A DNA stretch of 25,148 nucleotides. Origin: JALCSJ01 sp036788835. GTDB lineage: Bacteria > Bacillota > Negativicutes > Acidaminococcales > Acidaminococcaceae. The translations under genes and the position numbers were made by a program. Below are positions 15,791 through 23,064 of the stretch, piece by piece. The notes under the pieces are model-generated. The model was not told the DNA's origin. It did not search any database and was given only the letters and a program-made list of their open reading frames with translations. Numbering within the stretch: position 1 is the stretch's first letter; the number at the start of each line of letters is the position of its first letter. Location of the stretch: NCBI GenBank assembly GCA_036788835.1, contig DAIQMR010000028.1, forward strand, positions 1-25,148, read 5' to 3'.

Positions 15791-16633
15791 ATGGAACAAC
15801 CTATTATTGCTAAACGAGAAGTTACCAAGTATATATTAGAAGCTTTTGGGCACAGAGCCAAGAAAAAGCTAGGTCAGAACTTTCTGGTGGACGAAAAAAT
15901 CGTCAATGAAATAGCTGCTGCCACAGAATGCGGACCGGATGACATAGTCCTGGAAATCGGGCCCGGCATTGGCACCCTGACTCAGGCTCTTGCTATGCGT
16001 GGTGCCAAGGTCAAAGCCGTGGAATTGGACTCTGACCTAGTCAGGGTTATGGGCAAAACCTTAGAAGGCTATGACAACATTGAAATCATTAATGAAGATA
16101 TTTTGAAGGCCAATATCCTGCAAATTGTGGGTAATAAATCATTTACTGTGGCGGCAAATCTGCCCTACTATATTACTACGCCTATTATTTTTGCTTTGCT
16201 GGAGCAGCACTTACCAATCAAGAGATTGGTTGTTATGGTGCAAAAAGAAGTAGCAGAGCGCATTGTGGCCACTCCTGGGGGCAAGGAATACGGCGCATTA
16301 TCTGTGGCCATGCAATACTACACGGAGCCAAAACTTCTTTGTACTGTTCCACCTAGAGCTTTTATGCCATCGCCCCACGTAGAATCGTCTGTGCTGGTCT
16401 GCGAAAGACGTGCTAAGGCACCTGTAGACGTGGACGAGGCAACCTTCTTTAAAGTTGTGAAGGGGGCTTTCTCTGTCCGGCGCAAGATGCTCAGCAATGC
16501 CTTGAAAAACATGGGCCTATCTAATGATTACGTGACAGCCTGGTTGGAACGGGCGGGCATCGACGGCAAACGCCGAGGCGAAACCCTGACCATAGCCGAG
16601 TTCGGACTCCTGGCTAATACATTTAAAGTGTGA
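15791..16633 (+). CDS. rsmA: 16S rRNA A1518/A1519 dimethyltransferase
   Basis: KsgA/RsmA dimethylates two adjacent adenines in the 3' hairpin of 16S rRNA and gates late 30S assembly. The protein is 280 residues, the normal length. Motifs seen are KKLGQNFL (25-32), the SAM loop EIGPGIG (55-61), and the N6-adenine motif NLPYYI (123-128), with a C-terminal helical domain around SVRRKMLSNALK. AGGAG lies 6 nt before the ATG. It is the last gene of its unit and is followed by a structured element and a convergent gene. Confidence 0.97.
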   Translation: MEQPIIAKREVTKYILEAFGHRAKKKLGQNFLVDEKIVNEIAAATECGPDDIVLEIGPGIGTLTQALAMRGAKVKAVELDSDLVRVMGKTLEGYDNIEIINEDILKANILQIVGNKSFTVAANLPYYITTPIIFALLEQHLPIKRLVVMVQKEVAERIVATPGGKEYGALSVAMQYYTEPKLLCTVPPRAFMPSPHVESSVLVCERRAKAPVDVDEATFFKVVKGAFSVRRKMLSNALKNMGLSNDYVTAWLERAGIDGKRRGETLTIAEFGLLANTFKV

Positions 16634-16644
16634 CAGATTACAAA

Positions 16645-16755
16645 GCAAGTAACGAATAATATTGGTGGGAGATAGCGCAGGTTGGCGTAATTTGTTACAC
16701 CGGTGAGCAATTCACAACCTGCGGGGAAGCGGTTGCCAGATTATCCGTTACTTGT
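16645..16755 (+). other. 111-bp element with long complementary ends (ncRNA or MITE candidate)
   Basis: The ends 16645-16660 and 16740-16755 pair over 15 positions plus one G-U, with a single A-C mismatch. Inside, CGCAGGTTG (16676-16684) pairs perfectly with CAACCTGCG (16715-16723), enclosing small hairpins such as GTAA-TTTG-TTAC (16687-16698). A GCAA in the inner loop (16707-16710) could pair with TTGC (16733-16736). It lies between rsmA and the rsmA/yitT terminator, so it would be transcribed with rsmA. I could not match it to a known riboswitch, SRP, RNase P, tmRNA or 6S RNA. No target duplication is seen at the ends. Confidence 0.6.
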
Positions 16756-16777
16756 CTAGAATTTTACCCTATAAAAC

Positions 16778-16824
16778 TAAAGCACATACCTTTACTCCCA
16801 GAGTATAGATATGTGCTTTACTTT
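16778..16824. terminator. Bidirectional terminator between rsmA and the yitT-family gene
   Basis: An 11-bp outer stem (16778-16788 with 16810-16820) encloses a 5-bp inner hairpin TACTC/GAGTA. T-rich sequence follows on both strands. It ends next to the stop codon of the convergent gene at 16823. Confidence 0.7.
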
Positions 16825-17725
16825 ATATAGTCTTTTGCGGATTGGTGAAGCCCCGGCCGAACACATCATTGGCATCTTGAATAATTACGAAAGCCTTAGG
16901 ATCCGCATCATGAATCAGATTCTTGATTTTGGCCAGCTGAGTCAGCTTGACCACTACAAACAGAACCTTGCGCTCCTTGCCTGTATAGGCTCCTTCCCCA
17001 TAGAGATAGGTCACACCACGGTCTACTTCTTTCATAATACTGTTTGCAATAACCTCAGGCTCCTCCGTAATAACCATCAGAGCTTTTTTGTAATCAAAAC
17101 CTACCATAAAGACGTTAGTAATTTTAAAGCCTATAAAGAATAAAATCAAGCTATAAAGAGCGGGAGTGATTCCGTAGAGATACCAGCCAAAAAGCAATAA
17201 AAAAGTGCTCAGCACAAAATTTGTGGCGCTAACGCTGATATTGTAGTACTTGGTCATCAGAAAGCCAATAATATCAGTTCCACCGCTGGAGGCACCTACC
17301 CGATAGACCATGGCTGCCCCCACACCGTTTAAAATACCTGCTGCCAGACAGGACAGAAGCTGGTCGGGAACATAGGAAGTACTGGCCAGAAAGTTAGTCG
17401 CTCCCATAGCTATAGAAAACATTACTGAACCGTACAATGTGCTGACAAAAAAACTCCGGCTAAAAAAGCGATAAGCCACAAAAAACAACGGAAGATTCAG
17501 CACAAAGTTAGTTATAGCCACAGGAAAACCAAAAAGGTAGTATAAAATCAAGGAAACACCTGAAACTCCGCCGCTGAGAAAGTGGTGCTGGAGGTAAAAA
17601 CAATTAATGGAAACAGCCATACAGAAACAGCCTAAGGTAATCATCAAATATTTAAAAGCAAATCCGTATAAGTGTTTCTTAATAAAATTCGTTGTCAACA
17701 CCCCACTTTCTAACATAATAACCAT
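16823..17725 (-). CDS. YitT-family membrane protein (DUF161 + DUF2179)
   Basis: This 300-residue integral membrane protein belongs to the YitT/DUF161 family. About five to six hydrophobic helices lie between residues 20 and 200, with the conserved glycine-rich segments LSGGVSG and GASSGGTDIIG. A cytosolic C-terminal DUF2179 domain (about 215-297) contains DRGVTYLYGEGAYTGKERK and ends near DVFGRGF. The transported or sensed molecule is not known. The start is uncertain: no clear Shine-Dalgarno precedes the ATG at 17725, and another ATG lies three codons in. Its upstream region carries a 10-bp inverted repeat. Confidence 0.88.
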   Translation of the reverse strand: MVIMLESGVLTTNFIKKHLYGFAFKYLMITLGCFCMAVSINCFYLQHHFLSGGVSGVSLILYYLFGFPVAITNFVLNLPLFFVAYRFFSRSFFVSTLYGSVMFSIAMGATNFLASTSYVPDQLLSCLAAGILNGVGAAMVYRVGASSGGTDIIGFLMTKYYNISVSATNFVLSTFLLLFGWYLYGITPALYSLILFFIGFKITNVFMVGFDYKKALMVITEEPEVIANSIMKEVDRGVTYLYGEGAYTGKERKVLFVVVKLTQLAKIKNLIHDADPKAFVIIQDANDVFGRGFTNPQKTI

Positions 17726-17726
17726 A

Positions 17727-17787
17727 TTGTAACATTCTTCATGTAATTAAGCTAGAGCAAGGAGGAAAAAACAAAATAATGTTACAA
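17727..17787. repeat. 10-bp perfect inverted repeat between the yitT-family gene and ispE
   Basis: TTGTAACATT (17727-17736) and AATGTTACAA (17778-17787) are perfect complements 41 nt apart. One arm abuts the yitT-family start codon and contains TACAAT on that strand. It may be a pair of regulator half-sites or a leader stem. The rest of the 185-bp gap holds the ispE promoter and a possible 25-codon ORF. Confidence 0.55.
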
Positions 17788-17842
17788 ACAAAGCGTAAAT
17801 CGAACATTTGCCTACAAAAATGGAAAAAGTTCGTTTTTTTCC

Positions 17843-17871
17843 TTGCTAGGAAGTGAAATACACGTTAAAAT
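17843..17871 (+). promoter_or_regulatory. Promoter of the ispE-gntR-purR unit
   Basis: TTGCTA (17843-17848) and TAAAAT (17866-17871) are separated by 17 nt, about 40 nt before the ispE start. Confidence 0.72.
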
Positions 17872-17910
17872 GATAAGGTATACAAAAAACAATTTTTTCA
17901 AGGATGAAAA

Positions 17911-18771
17911 ATGAGAGAAATTGCTTACGGAAAAATCAATCTTGGTTTGTCGGTTTTAGATACGCGTGCCGACGGCTATCATAATGTGGATATGGTCATG
18001 CAAACCATTTCTTTTGCCGACTATTTGGACTTCACCGCAGCTGATGATTTTCAGCTGACCTGTGATGACCCGAATCTGTCCTGTGATGAACACAATCTGG
18101 CATACAAGGCAGCCAGGATTATGAGCAGGGCCACAGGCAGAAAACCGGCAGTAAAGATTCATATAACTAAAAAAATATTTCAAGCAGCAGGCTTGGCAGG
18201 AGGCAGCACCGATGGGGCGGCCGTTCTCAGAGGCCTGAATAAGTTCTGGCAGGCAGGGCTCATGGATAGAGAACTGGAAATTCTTGCGGAAGAGTTGGGC
18301 AGTGATGTTCCCTTTTGTATCAAAGGAGGAACTGCCCGGGCAACGGGGCGCGGGGAACGTTTGGAAGCTTTGCCGGATGCTCCGAAACTGTGGCTGGTTT
18401 TGGCAAAGCCGAAGAATTTGGCAGTCTCCACAGCATGGGCCTACAAAAATTTCCGCCAGACAGCGGTCACCAAAAGAACCAATGAAGATGCCATCGTTAA
18501 GGCAATAAGAGAAGGGAATAGACAAGTTCTTTTACAAGAAATGGGTAATGACTTGGAAACAGTTACATTGCCTGCCTATCCCATTCTCACGGATATAAAA
18601 AAGATAATGGAACAAACAGGTGCAGAAAGGACGCTGATGAGCGGCAGTGGCCCGACGATTTTCGGTATAGTACCTGATGAAAAAACGGCAGAAAAAATGG
18701 CTGGGGAATTGCAAAAACAGCAGACGGCAGAAATTGACATTGCAGTCACTATCAAAGGGGGAACGGTATAA
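17911..18771 (+). CDS. ispE: 4-diphosphocytidyl-2-C-methyl-D-erythritol kinase
   Basis: This is the GHMP kinase of the non-mevalonate (MEP) isoprenoid pathway, 286 residues. The likely catalytic residues are K8 (AYGKINL) and D132 (GSDVPFC). The ATP loop reads AGLAGGSTDGA (93-103), a slightly altered form of the usual AGLGGGSSDAA. The C-terminal SGSGPTIFG motif is also present. AAGGATG lies 6 nt before the ATG. Its stop overlaps the next start by 1 nt (TAATG). In Bacillus ispE is likewise upstream of purR. Confidence 0.97.
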   Translation: MREIAYGKINLGLSVLDTRADGYHNVDMVMQTISFADYLDFTAADDFQLTCDDPNLSCDEHNLAYKAARIMSRATGRKPAVKIHITKKIFQAAGLAGGSTDGAAVLRGLNKFWQAGLMDRELEILAEELGSDVPFCIKGGTARATGRGERLEALPDAPKLWLVLAKPKNLAVSTAWAYKNFRQTAVTKRTNEDAIVKAIREGNRQVLLQEMGNDLETVTLPAYPILTDIKKIMEQTGAERTLMSGSGPTIFGIVPDEKTAEKMAGELQKQQTAEIDIAVTIKGGTV

Positions 18772-19496
18772 TGGAAAATAAATTGGAAAAGATTCAATTG
18801 GATGCGTATAAACCATTACGGGAATTGGTTACGGATAACATACGCCAAGCTATTTTACGCGGGGTATTTCCTCCCGGCATGCGTTTAATGGAGCTGCAGC
18901 TGGCTTCGGATATAGGTGTCAGCAGGACACCGGTAAGGGAAGCAATCAGGGCCTTGGAGCTGGAAGGCTTGGTAGTTATGATTCCCAGAAGGGGCGCATA
19001 TGTAGCCAATATTTCTATAAAGGATATTAATGAAGTATACGAGGTACGTACTGCCTTGGAAGTTTTGGCCGCAGGACTGGCTGCAGAAAGAATCAATGAC
19101 GAAGAACTGGACGAGATGGAAAAGATACTTGTTTCTATGAGCACTCTGACCCCGGCTCATGATATGGAAGCCTTGGTTAGCAATGATACAAAATTCCATG
19201 ATATTATTTACAATGCCAGCCGTAATGGCAGGTTAATAAGCATAGTAAATAACTTGAGAGAACAGATTAACAGCATCAGAGGCGGGTCTATGGGATATCC
19301 GGGACGCCTGGGGGAAATGATGGATGAACACCGGGCTATTGTGGATTCTATTGCCCAAAGAGATTCTGACGCAGCACAGCAGGCAGTGCGTACTCACATG
19401 GAAAACGCTGAGCGGACCTTGCTGAAAACCATTGAAGAAAATAGCTTAGCAAACGAAGAGAAGGAAACGGAAGCAAAGGAAAATCAGCATGGCTAG
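18771..19496 (+). CDS. GntR-family regulator, FCD (FadR-like) subfamily
   Basis: This 241-residue regulator has an N-terminal winged helix (about 12-80), with SRTPVREAIRALELEGLV as the helix-turn-helix signature. A helical FCD effector domain follows, with likely metal ligands D139, H143, H187 and H209. Such regulators bind small carboxylates or sugars-acids, but the ligand here is unknown. It starts on the last base of the ispE stop and overlaps purR by 8 nt, so it is translated with both. A GntR gene is not part of this block in Bacillus. It may act on genes elsewhere. Confidence 0.93.
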   Translation: MENKLEKIQLDAYKPLRELVTDNIRQAILRGVFPPGMRLMELQLASDIGVSRTPVREAIRALELEGLVVMIPRRGAYVANISIKDINEVYEVRTALEVLAAGLAAERINDEELDEMEKILVSMSTLTPAHDMEALVSNDTKFHDIIYNASRNGRLISIVNNLREQINSIRGGSMGYPGRLGEMMDEHRAIVDSIAQRDSDAAQQAVRTHMENAERTLLKTIEENSLANEEKETEAKENQHG

Positions 19497-20301
19497 GATT
19501 AAAAGATTAGAACGGGTTGTTGCTTTAACTAAAGAATTAGTAGATAATCCCGGCGAATTATTTCCTTTCGCCTTCTTTTGCGAAAAATTTGCGGTAGCTA
19601 AGTCTACTTTGAGCGAAGATGTTCAGGCTGTACGTAATGGTTTGGCCGCGTATGACTTGGGAATTATCGAAACGGTGGCCGGAGTTAGTGGGGGAGTACG
19701 TTTCATCCCTTATAATACTGATGAGAGCAATGTGAATTTTTTGCGGGAATTGGCCCAAAAACTTCAAGATCCCGAGCGTGTTTTGCCCGGCGGTATGATT
19801 TATATGAATGATGTACTTTTTACTCCCTACATTACTACACGGTTGGGAGAAATTATTATGCAAAGATCCCTGGATTTGCATCCGGATTTTGTTATGACGG
19901 TAGAAACCAAAGGCATATCTTTGGCCTTATCTGTGGCCAGAGCTTTTAATATTCCCATGGTTATGGCCAGAAAAGAAGCCAGAATCACAGAGGGACCGGC
20001 GGTGAGCATTAGCTATCTCAGCGGTTCAACTAAAAAGATTCAGTCCATGTCCCTGCCTAAGAAGGCACTGACAACCGGGGCCAGGGTACTCATTGTAGAC
20101 GATTTCATGCGGGCCGGCGGCACGGCAAGGGGCATGGAAGAACTGGCTAATGAAGTGGGGGCTATTGTTGTGGGCAGCTATTTCCTGATTGCCACCAAAG
20201 AACCCGTCAAGAAAACTATTAAAGATTATTCTTCTCTCCTTGTTCTGGAAAGTGTAGACGGAGAGAATAAAGTGAGTAAAATCAATCCGGAAATTATATA
20301 A
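19489..20301 (+). CDS. purR: Purine operon repressor, Bacillus type
   Basis: This 270-residue protein combines an N-terminal winged helix (about 1-75) with a phosphoribosyltransferase-like domain. The PRPP-binding motif is ARVLIVDDFMRAGGT (198-212). In Bacillus, PurR represses purine genes by binding PurBoxes and is released by PRPP, whose synthase gene (prs) lies 1.5 kb downstream here. It is unrelated to the LacI-type PurR of enterobacteria. The start lies inside the end of the GntR gene, with AAAGGAAA as ribosome-binding site. Confidence 0.95.
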   Translation: MARIKRLERVVALTKELVDNPGELFPFAFFCEKFAVAKSTLSEDVQAVRNGLAAYDLGIIETVAGVSGGVRFIPYNTDESNVNFLRELAQKLQDPERVLPGGMIYMNDVLFTPYITTRLGEIIMQRSLDLHPDFVMTVETKGISLALSVARAFNIPMVMARKEARITEGPAVSISYLSGSTKKIQSMSLPKKALTTGARVLIVDDFMRAGGTARGMEELANEVGAIVVGSYFLIATKEPVKKTIKDYSSLLVLESVDGENKVSKINPEII

Positions 20302-20335
20302 GATATTATTTATTATTTAGTGAGGGGGTCACAAA

Positions 20336-21706
20336 ATGTCAGATTTAGTGGCTATTATTTTGGCAGCAGGCAAGGGCACTAGAATGAAATCAAAATTGCC
20401 GAAAGTCCTGCACAAAGTGGGCGGTAAACCCATGGTGGAACATGTGATGAAGGCTGCAGAGGCAGCCGGTGCCCAACACAAAATTGTGGTAGTTGGCTTT
20501 GGCTCAGAAAAAGTCACGGAATTTATCGGAGGCAGGGCAAAAGTTGTCCTTCAAGCTGAACAATTAGGAACGGGACATGCTGTGCTTCAGGCGGAGCCTG
20601 CTTTAGCCGGTCAGAAGGGTACAGCCTTAATCCTTTGTGGTGATACACCTCTTTTAGTTGGTGAAGAACTTAAAAAGTTTTGTGCGGCTCATCAGGCAAG
20701 CGGTGCCGCAGTCAGTGTCCTGACTGCCAGAACAACGGAACCCTTTGGTTATGGCCGTATTGTCAGGGATGAGGCCGGCAATGTAGAGAAGATAGTAGAA
20801 GAAAAGGATGCCACTGCCCAGCAAAAATCTATTACAGAAATTAATACGGGTATTTATTGCGTGGAATATCCCTTGGTCTTTGAGTTGCTGCACAGTCTTT
20901 CTACCAATAATGCCCAAGGTGAATATTATTTAACGGATATTTTATCTAAATGCAAGGAAAAAGGCGAAAAAGTGGCCGGTATTGTCACTGAGGATTTTCC
21001 CATGGTTATGGGTATTAACTCACGACGGCAACTGGCAGCAGCGGAAAGTATTATGAGACAGCGCATCCTGGACAGCTTAATGGACAGCGGTGTTTCTATC
21101 ATAGACCCGGCAAGCACTTTTATTGAAGCTTCTGTGGAAATCGGCCGTGACACGGTGATTTATCCTTTCACCTGGCTTCAGGGACAAACTAAAATTGGGG
21201 AAGATTGCGAAATAGGGCCAAATGTGCGCTTGTCTGACGTAGAAGTAGGTACAGAAACTCATATTCAGTTCACCTACGGTCAGCAGTGCAAGGTAGGTAA
21301 TAAGGTAACCATGGGGCCGTACATTCACCTGAGACCGGATACAGTGATTATGGATAAGGTGAAGATCGGCAATTTCGTAGAAGTGAAGAATTCTACTGTA
21401 GGCGTGGGAACAAAATTGCCTCACTTAACATATATTGGTGACAGTGATATCGGTAGTGGCGTTAATATGGGCTGCGGCTGTATTACTGTTAACTATAATG
21501 GCAAGAAAAAATACCGCACGGTTATTGAGGATGATGCCTTTGTAGGGTGCAACAGTAACCTGGTAGCTCCTGTGAAAGTAGGGAAAGGCTCTTATGTAGC
21601 CGCCGGCTCAACCATCACCAAAGATGTGCCGGAAAACGGCCTAGGAGTAGGCAGAGGGCGGCAAGTGAACATTGCAGATTGGGCAGAAAAATACCGTCAA
21701 AAATAG
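20336..21706 (+). CDS. glmU: Bifunctional GlcNAc-1-P uridyltransferase / GlcN-1-P acetyltransferase
   Basis: GlmU makes UDP-GlcNAc for peptidoglycan and, in diderms, lipid A. The 456 residues are normal. The N-terminal nucleotidyltransferase has LAAGKGTRM (9-17) with K23, QAEQLGTGHAV (73-83) and CGDTPL (101-106). The C-terminal left-handed beta helix (about 255-450) carries the hexapeptide repeats and the acetyltransferase region IHLRPD and VNYNGKKKYRT. GAGGGGG lies 5 nt upstream of the start. It follows purR by 34 nt and may be cotranscribed with it. Confidence 0.98.
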   Translation: MSDLVAIILAAGKGTRMKSKLPKVLHKVGGKPMVEHVMKAAEAAGAQHKIVVVGFGSEKVTEFIGGRAKVVLQAEQLGTGHAVLQAEPALAGQKGTALILCGDTPLLVGEELKKFCAAHQASGAAVSVLTARTTEPFGYGRIVRDEAGNVEKIVEEKDATAQQKSITEINTGIYCVEYPLVFELLHSLSTNNAQGEYYLTDILSKCKEKGEKVAGIVTEDFPMVMGINSRRQLAAAESIMRQRILDSLMDSGVSIIDPASTFIEASVEIGRDTVIYPFTWLQGQTKIGEDCEIGPNVRLSDVEVGTETHIQFTYGQQCKVGNKVTMGPYIHLRPDTVIMDKVKIGNFVEVKNSTVGVGTKLPHLTYIGDSDIGSGVNMGCGCITVNYNGKKKYRTVIEDDAFVGCNSNLVAPVKVGKGSYVAAGSTITKDVPENGLGVGRGRQVNIADWAEKYRQK

Positions 21707-21709
21707 CGG

Positions 21710-21738
21710 TTGTCACAAAGTTAATTGCGTTGTATACT
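21710..21738 (+). promoter_or_regulatory. Promoter of prs
   Basis: TTGTCA (21710-21715) and TATACT (21733-21738) are separated by 17 nt. The -35 lies 3 nt after the glmU stop, giving prs its own start of about 40 nt leader. Confidence 0.75.
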
Positions 21739-21782
21739 TTTAATGAAGGTCCAAAATTTTTGCTTTAAGTGGGGGTATCAGC

Positions 21783-22748
21783 ATGTTAGAAAAGAAAACA
21801 GACAGTAATATGATTATTTTTTCCGGTAACGCTAATCCTGATTTGGCCAGAGAGATTGCTGCTTACTTGGGAACAACCTTAGGAGATGCGGTTATTAATC
21901 GTTTTAATAACGGTGAGGTTCAGGTCATGATTAACGAAAGCGTGCGTGGTAAGGACATTTTTATTATTCAGCCTACCTGCGGGCCTACTGTTAATGATAA
22001 TATTATGGAATTATTGATTATGGCCGATGCCTTTAAACGGGCCAGTGCCAAACATATTACTGCTATTGTACCCTTTTATGGATATGCCCGCCAAGACCGT
22101 AAAGCCCGTGGCCGTGAGCCCATTACTGCTAAGCTGATGGCAGATTTAATGACTTGCAGCGGGATTACCCGTGTGGTTACCATGGACTTACATGCTGCCC
22201 AGATTCAGGGCTTCTTCAATATTCCTGTGGACCATATGCCAGGCGGCCCGATTTTGGCCGACTATATGAAAGAGAAAAACTTTGACCCTAAAGATATGAT
22301 AGTGGTATCTCCTGATCTGGGTGGTGTCAGCCGCGCCAGAAAAATTGCCACTATCCTGAATTGCGATATTGCCATTATCGATAAGCGCCGTCCGGAACCA
22401 GGTGTAGCCGAAGTTATGAATTTGATTGGTGCTGTTGACGGTAAGATTGCCATTATGGTTGATGATATTGTTGATACGGCAGGGTCTTTGACAGAAGGGG
22501 CTAAGGCCTTAAAGAAGTTTGGCGCTAAAGAAGTCTATGCCTGTGTAACCCATCCGATTTTGACAGATCCTGCTTTGAGCCGCATTGCTCAATCAGAAAT
22601 CAAAGAATTAGTTGTTACCAATACTATTCCGTTGCCTCCAACCAAAAAGCATCCAAAAATCAAAGTGCTGTCTGTGGCACCTATTTTGGCGGAGACTATT
22701 TTGCGGATACATAGTGAATTGTCGGTTAGCCAGCTGTTTGAAGACTGA
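21783..22748 (+). CDS. prs: Ribose-phosphate pyrophosphokinase
   Basis: PRPP synthetase transfers pyrophosphate from ATP to ribose 5-phosphate, feeding purine, pyrimidine, histidine and NAD synthesis. The 321 residues include the ATP-site segment FNNGEVQV, the metal-binding histidine in MDLHAAQIQGFF (H137), the flexible-loop KRRP (201-204) and the PRPP loop VDDIVDTAGS (226-235). Its product is the effector that releases PurR, encoded upstream. GTGGGGG precedes the ATG by 7-8 nt. Adjacent glmU-prs-pth order is conserved in Firmicutes, apart from the lost ctc (L25) gene. Confidence 0.98.
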   Translation: MLEKKTDSNMIIFSGNANPDLAREIAAYLGTTLGDAVINRFNNGEVQVMINESVRGKDIFIIQPTCGPTVNDNIMELLIMADAFKRASAKHITAIVPFYGYARQDRKARGREPITAKLMADLMTCSGITRVVTMDLHAAQIQGFFNIPVDHMPGGPILADYMKEKNFDPKDMIVVSPDLGGVSRARKIATILNCDIAIIDKRRPEPGVAEVMNLIGAVDGKIAIMVDDIVDTAGSLTEGAKALKKFGAKEVYACVTHPILTDPALSRIAQSEIKELVVTNTIPLPPTKKHPKIKVLSVAPILAETILRIHSELSVSQLFED

Positions 22749-22917
22749 CAACCGTAGTTTTACCGGTCTGCGTTTGCAAGTAGGTACCGAGCAAAGCTGG
22801 GCGATTTTGAAAGAAGAAAATTTATACTCGGACCAAAGAGGCGTAACCTTTTTGGTCCATTCCTTTGATAAAAGGCCGGCGTCTTCTGGAAGAAGTGTGC
22901 TTAGCCTAATGAATTAA
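22749..22917 (+). other. Gene-free stretch with consecutive hairpins
   Basis: There is no credible gene here. A 12-bp hairpin (22830-22841 with 22847-22858, one G-U) is followed by two 5-bp hairpins (22862-22875 and 22883-22895). The first arm can pair alternatively: GGT-CCGAG (22783-22791, one bulge) with CTCGGACC (22827-22834), mutually exclusive with the 12-bp stem. It may be the prs 3' leader or attenuator-like region, or the left part of the decayed element that follows. Confidence 0.5.
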
Positions 22918-23046
22918 ACTACAGTGGGAACTACGGGAAGTAACGCTTGTAGAGACGGTGTTAGACTAGACAAAAAGCTTGTGCTATGCACGGTCGTCAG
23001 CGAAACAAGAGACCCGCGACTTCAATCGCGGGAGGTTCAATACTAG
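22918..23046 (+). pseudogene. C-terminal remnant of an IS200/IS605 TnpB gene
   Basis: The frame from 22918 to the TAG at 23044 reads TTVGTTGSNACRDGV, then DKKLVLC, ending SETRDPRLQSREVQY. The first part resembles the tail after the zinc ribbon of TnpB/OrfB proteins (TVGTTGxNACGDG). From about 23001 the +1 frame reads AKQETRDFNRG, also a common TnpB ending, so a small frameshift may exist. An in-frame TAA (22915-22917) precedes the fragment and neither the CxxC zinc ribbon nor the RuvC core is present. It is therefore non-functional as a nuclease. Recognition is from memory of the family and should be checked by a translated search. Confidence 0.65.
22936..23041 (+). ncRNA. Possible TnpB-associated right-end (omega/reRNA) scaffold remnant
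   Basis: The end of the TnpB fragment carries a stem CCCGCGA/TCGCGGG (23013-23019 with 23026-23032) followed by AGGTTCAAT. This closely resembles right ends of IS200/IS605 elements, where the tnpB 3' end and right end encode the guide RNA scaffold. The guide would be read from bases just after about 23041, which here contain the pth ribosome-binding site. Expression and function are unproven; no intact TnpB is in the window. Confidence 0.45.
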
Positions 23047-23064
23047 TTATCTATGGAGTAGTAC

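Noticed and set aside
16645..16755. Cobalamin riboswitch, SRP RNA or SAM riboswitch
   Set aside because: Short resemblances (CCGGTG, GGCAACC on the other strand) lack the required conserved core, and the position after rsmA does not fit a cis-regulatory leader.
17800..17834. CGAAC...GTTCG pair as a LexA site upstream of ispE
   Set aside because: The half-sites are separated by over 20 nt, far more than the 4-nt spacing of Firmicute LexA boxes.
22612..22917. Open frame running out of prs into the intergenic region
   Set aside because: Its first half is out of frame inside prs and the rest resembles no protein I know; it ends just before the TnpB remnant.
22749..23041. T-box, RNase P or tmRNA between prs and pth
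   Set aside because: None of their conserved sequences is present; the 3' part is better explained as a TnpB element right end.
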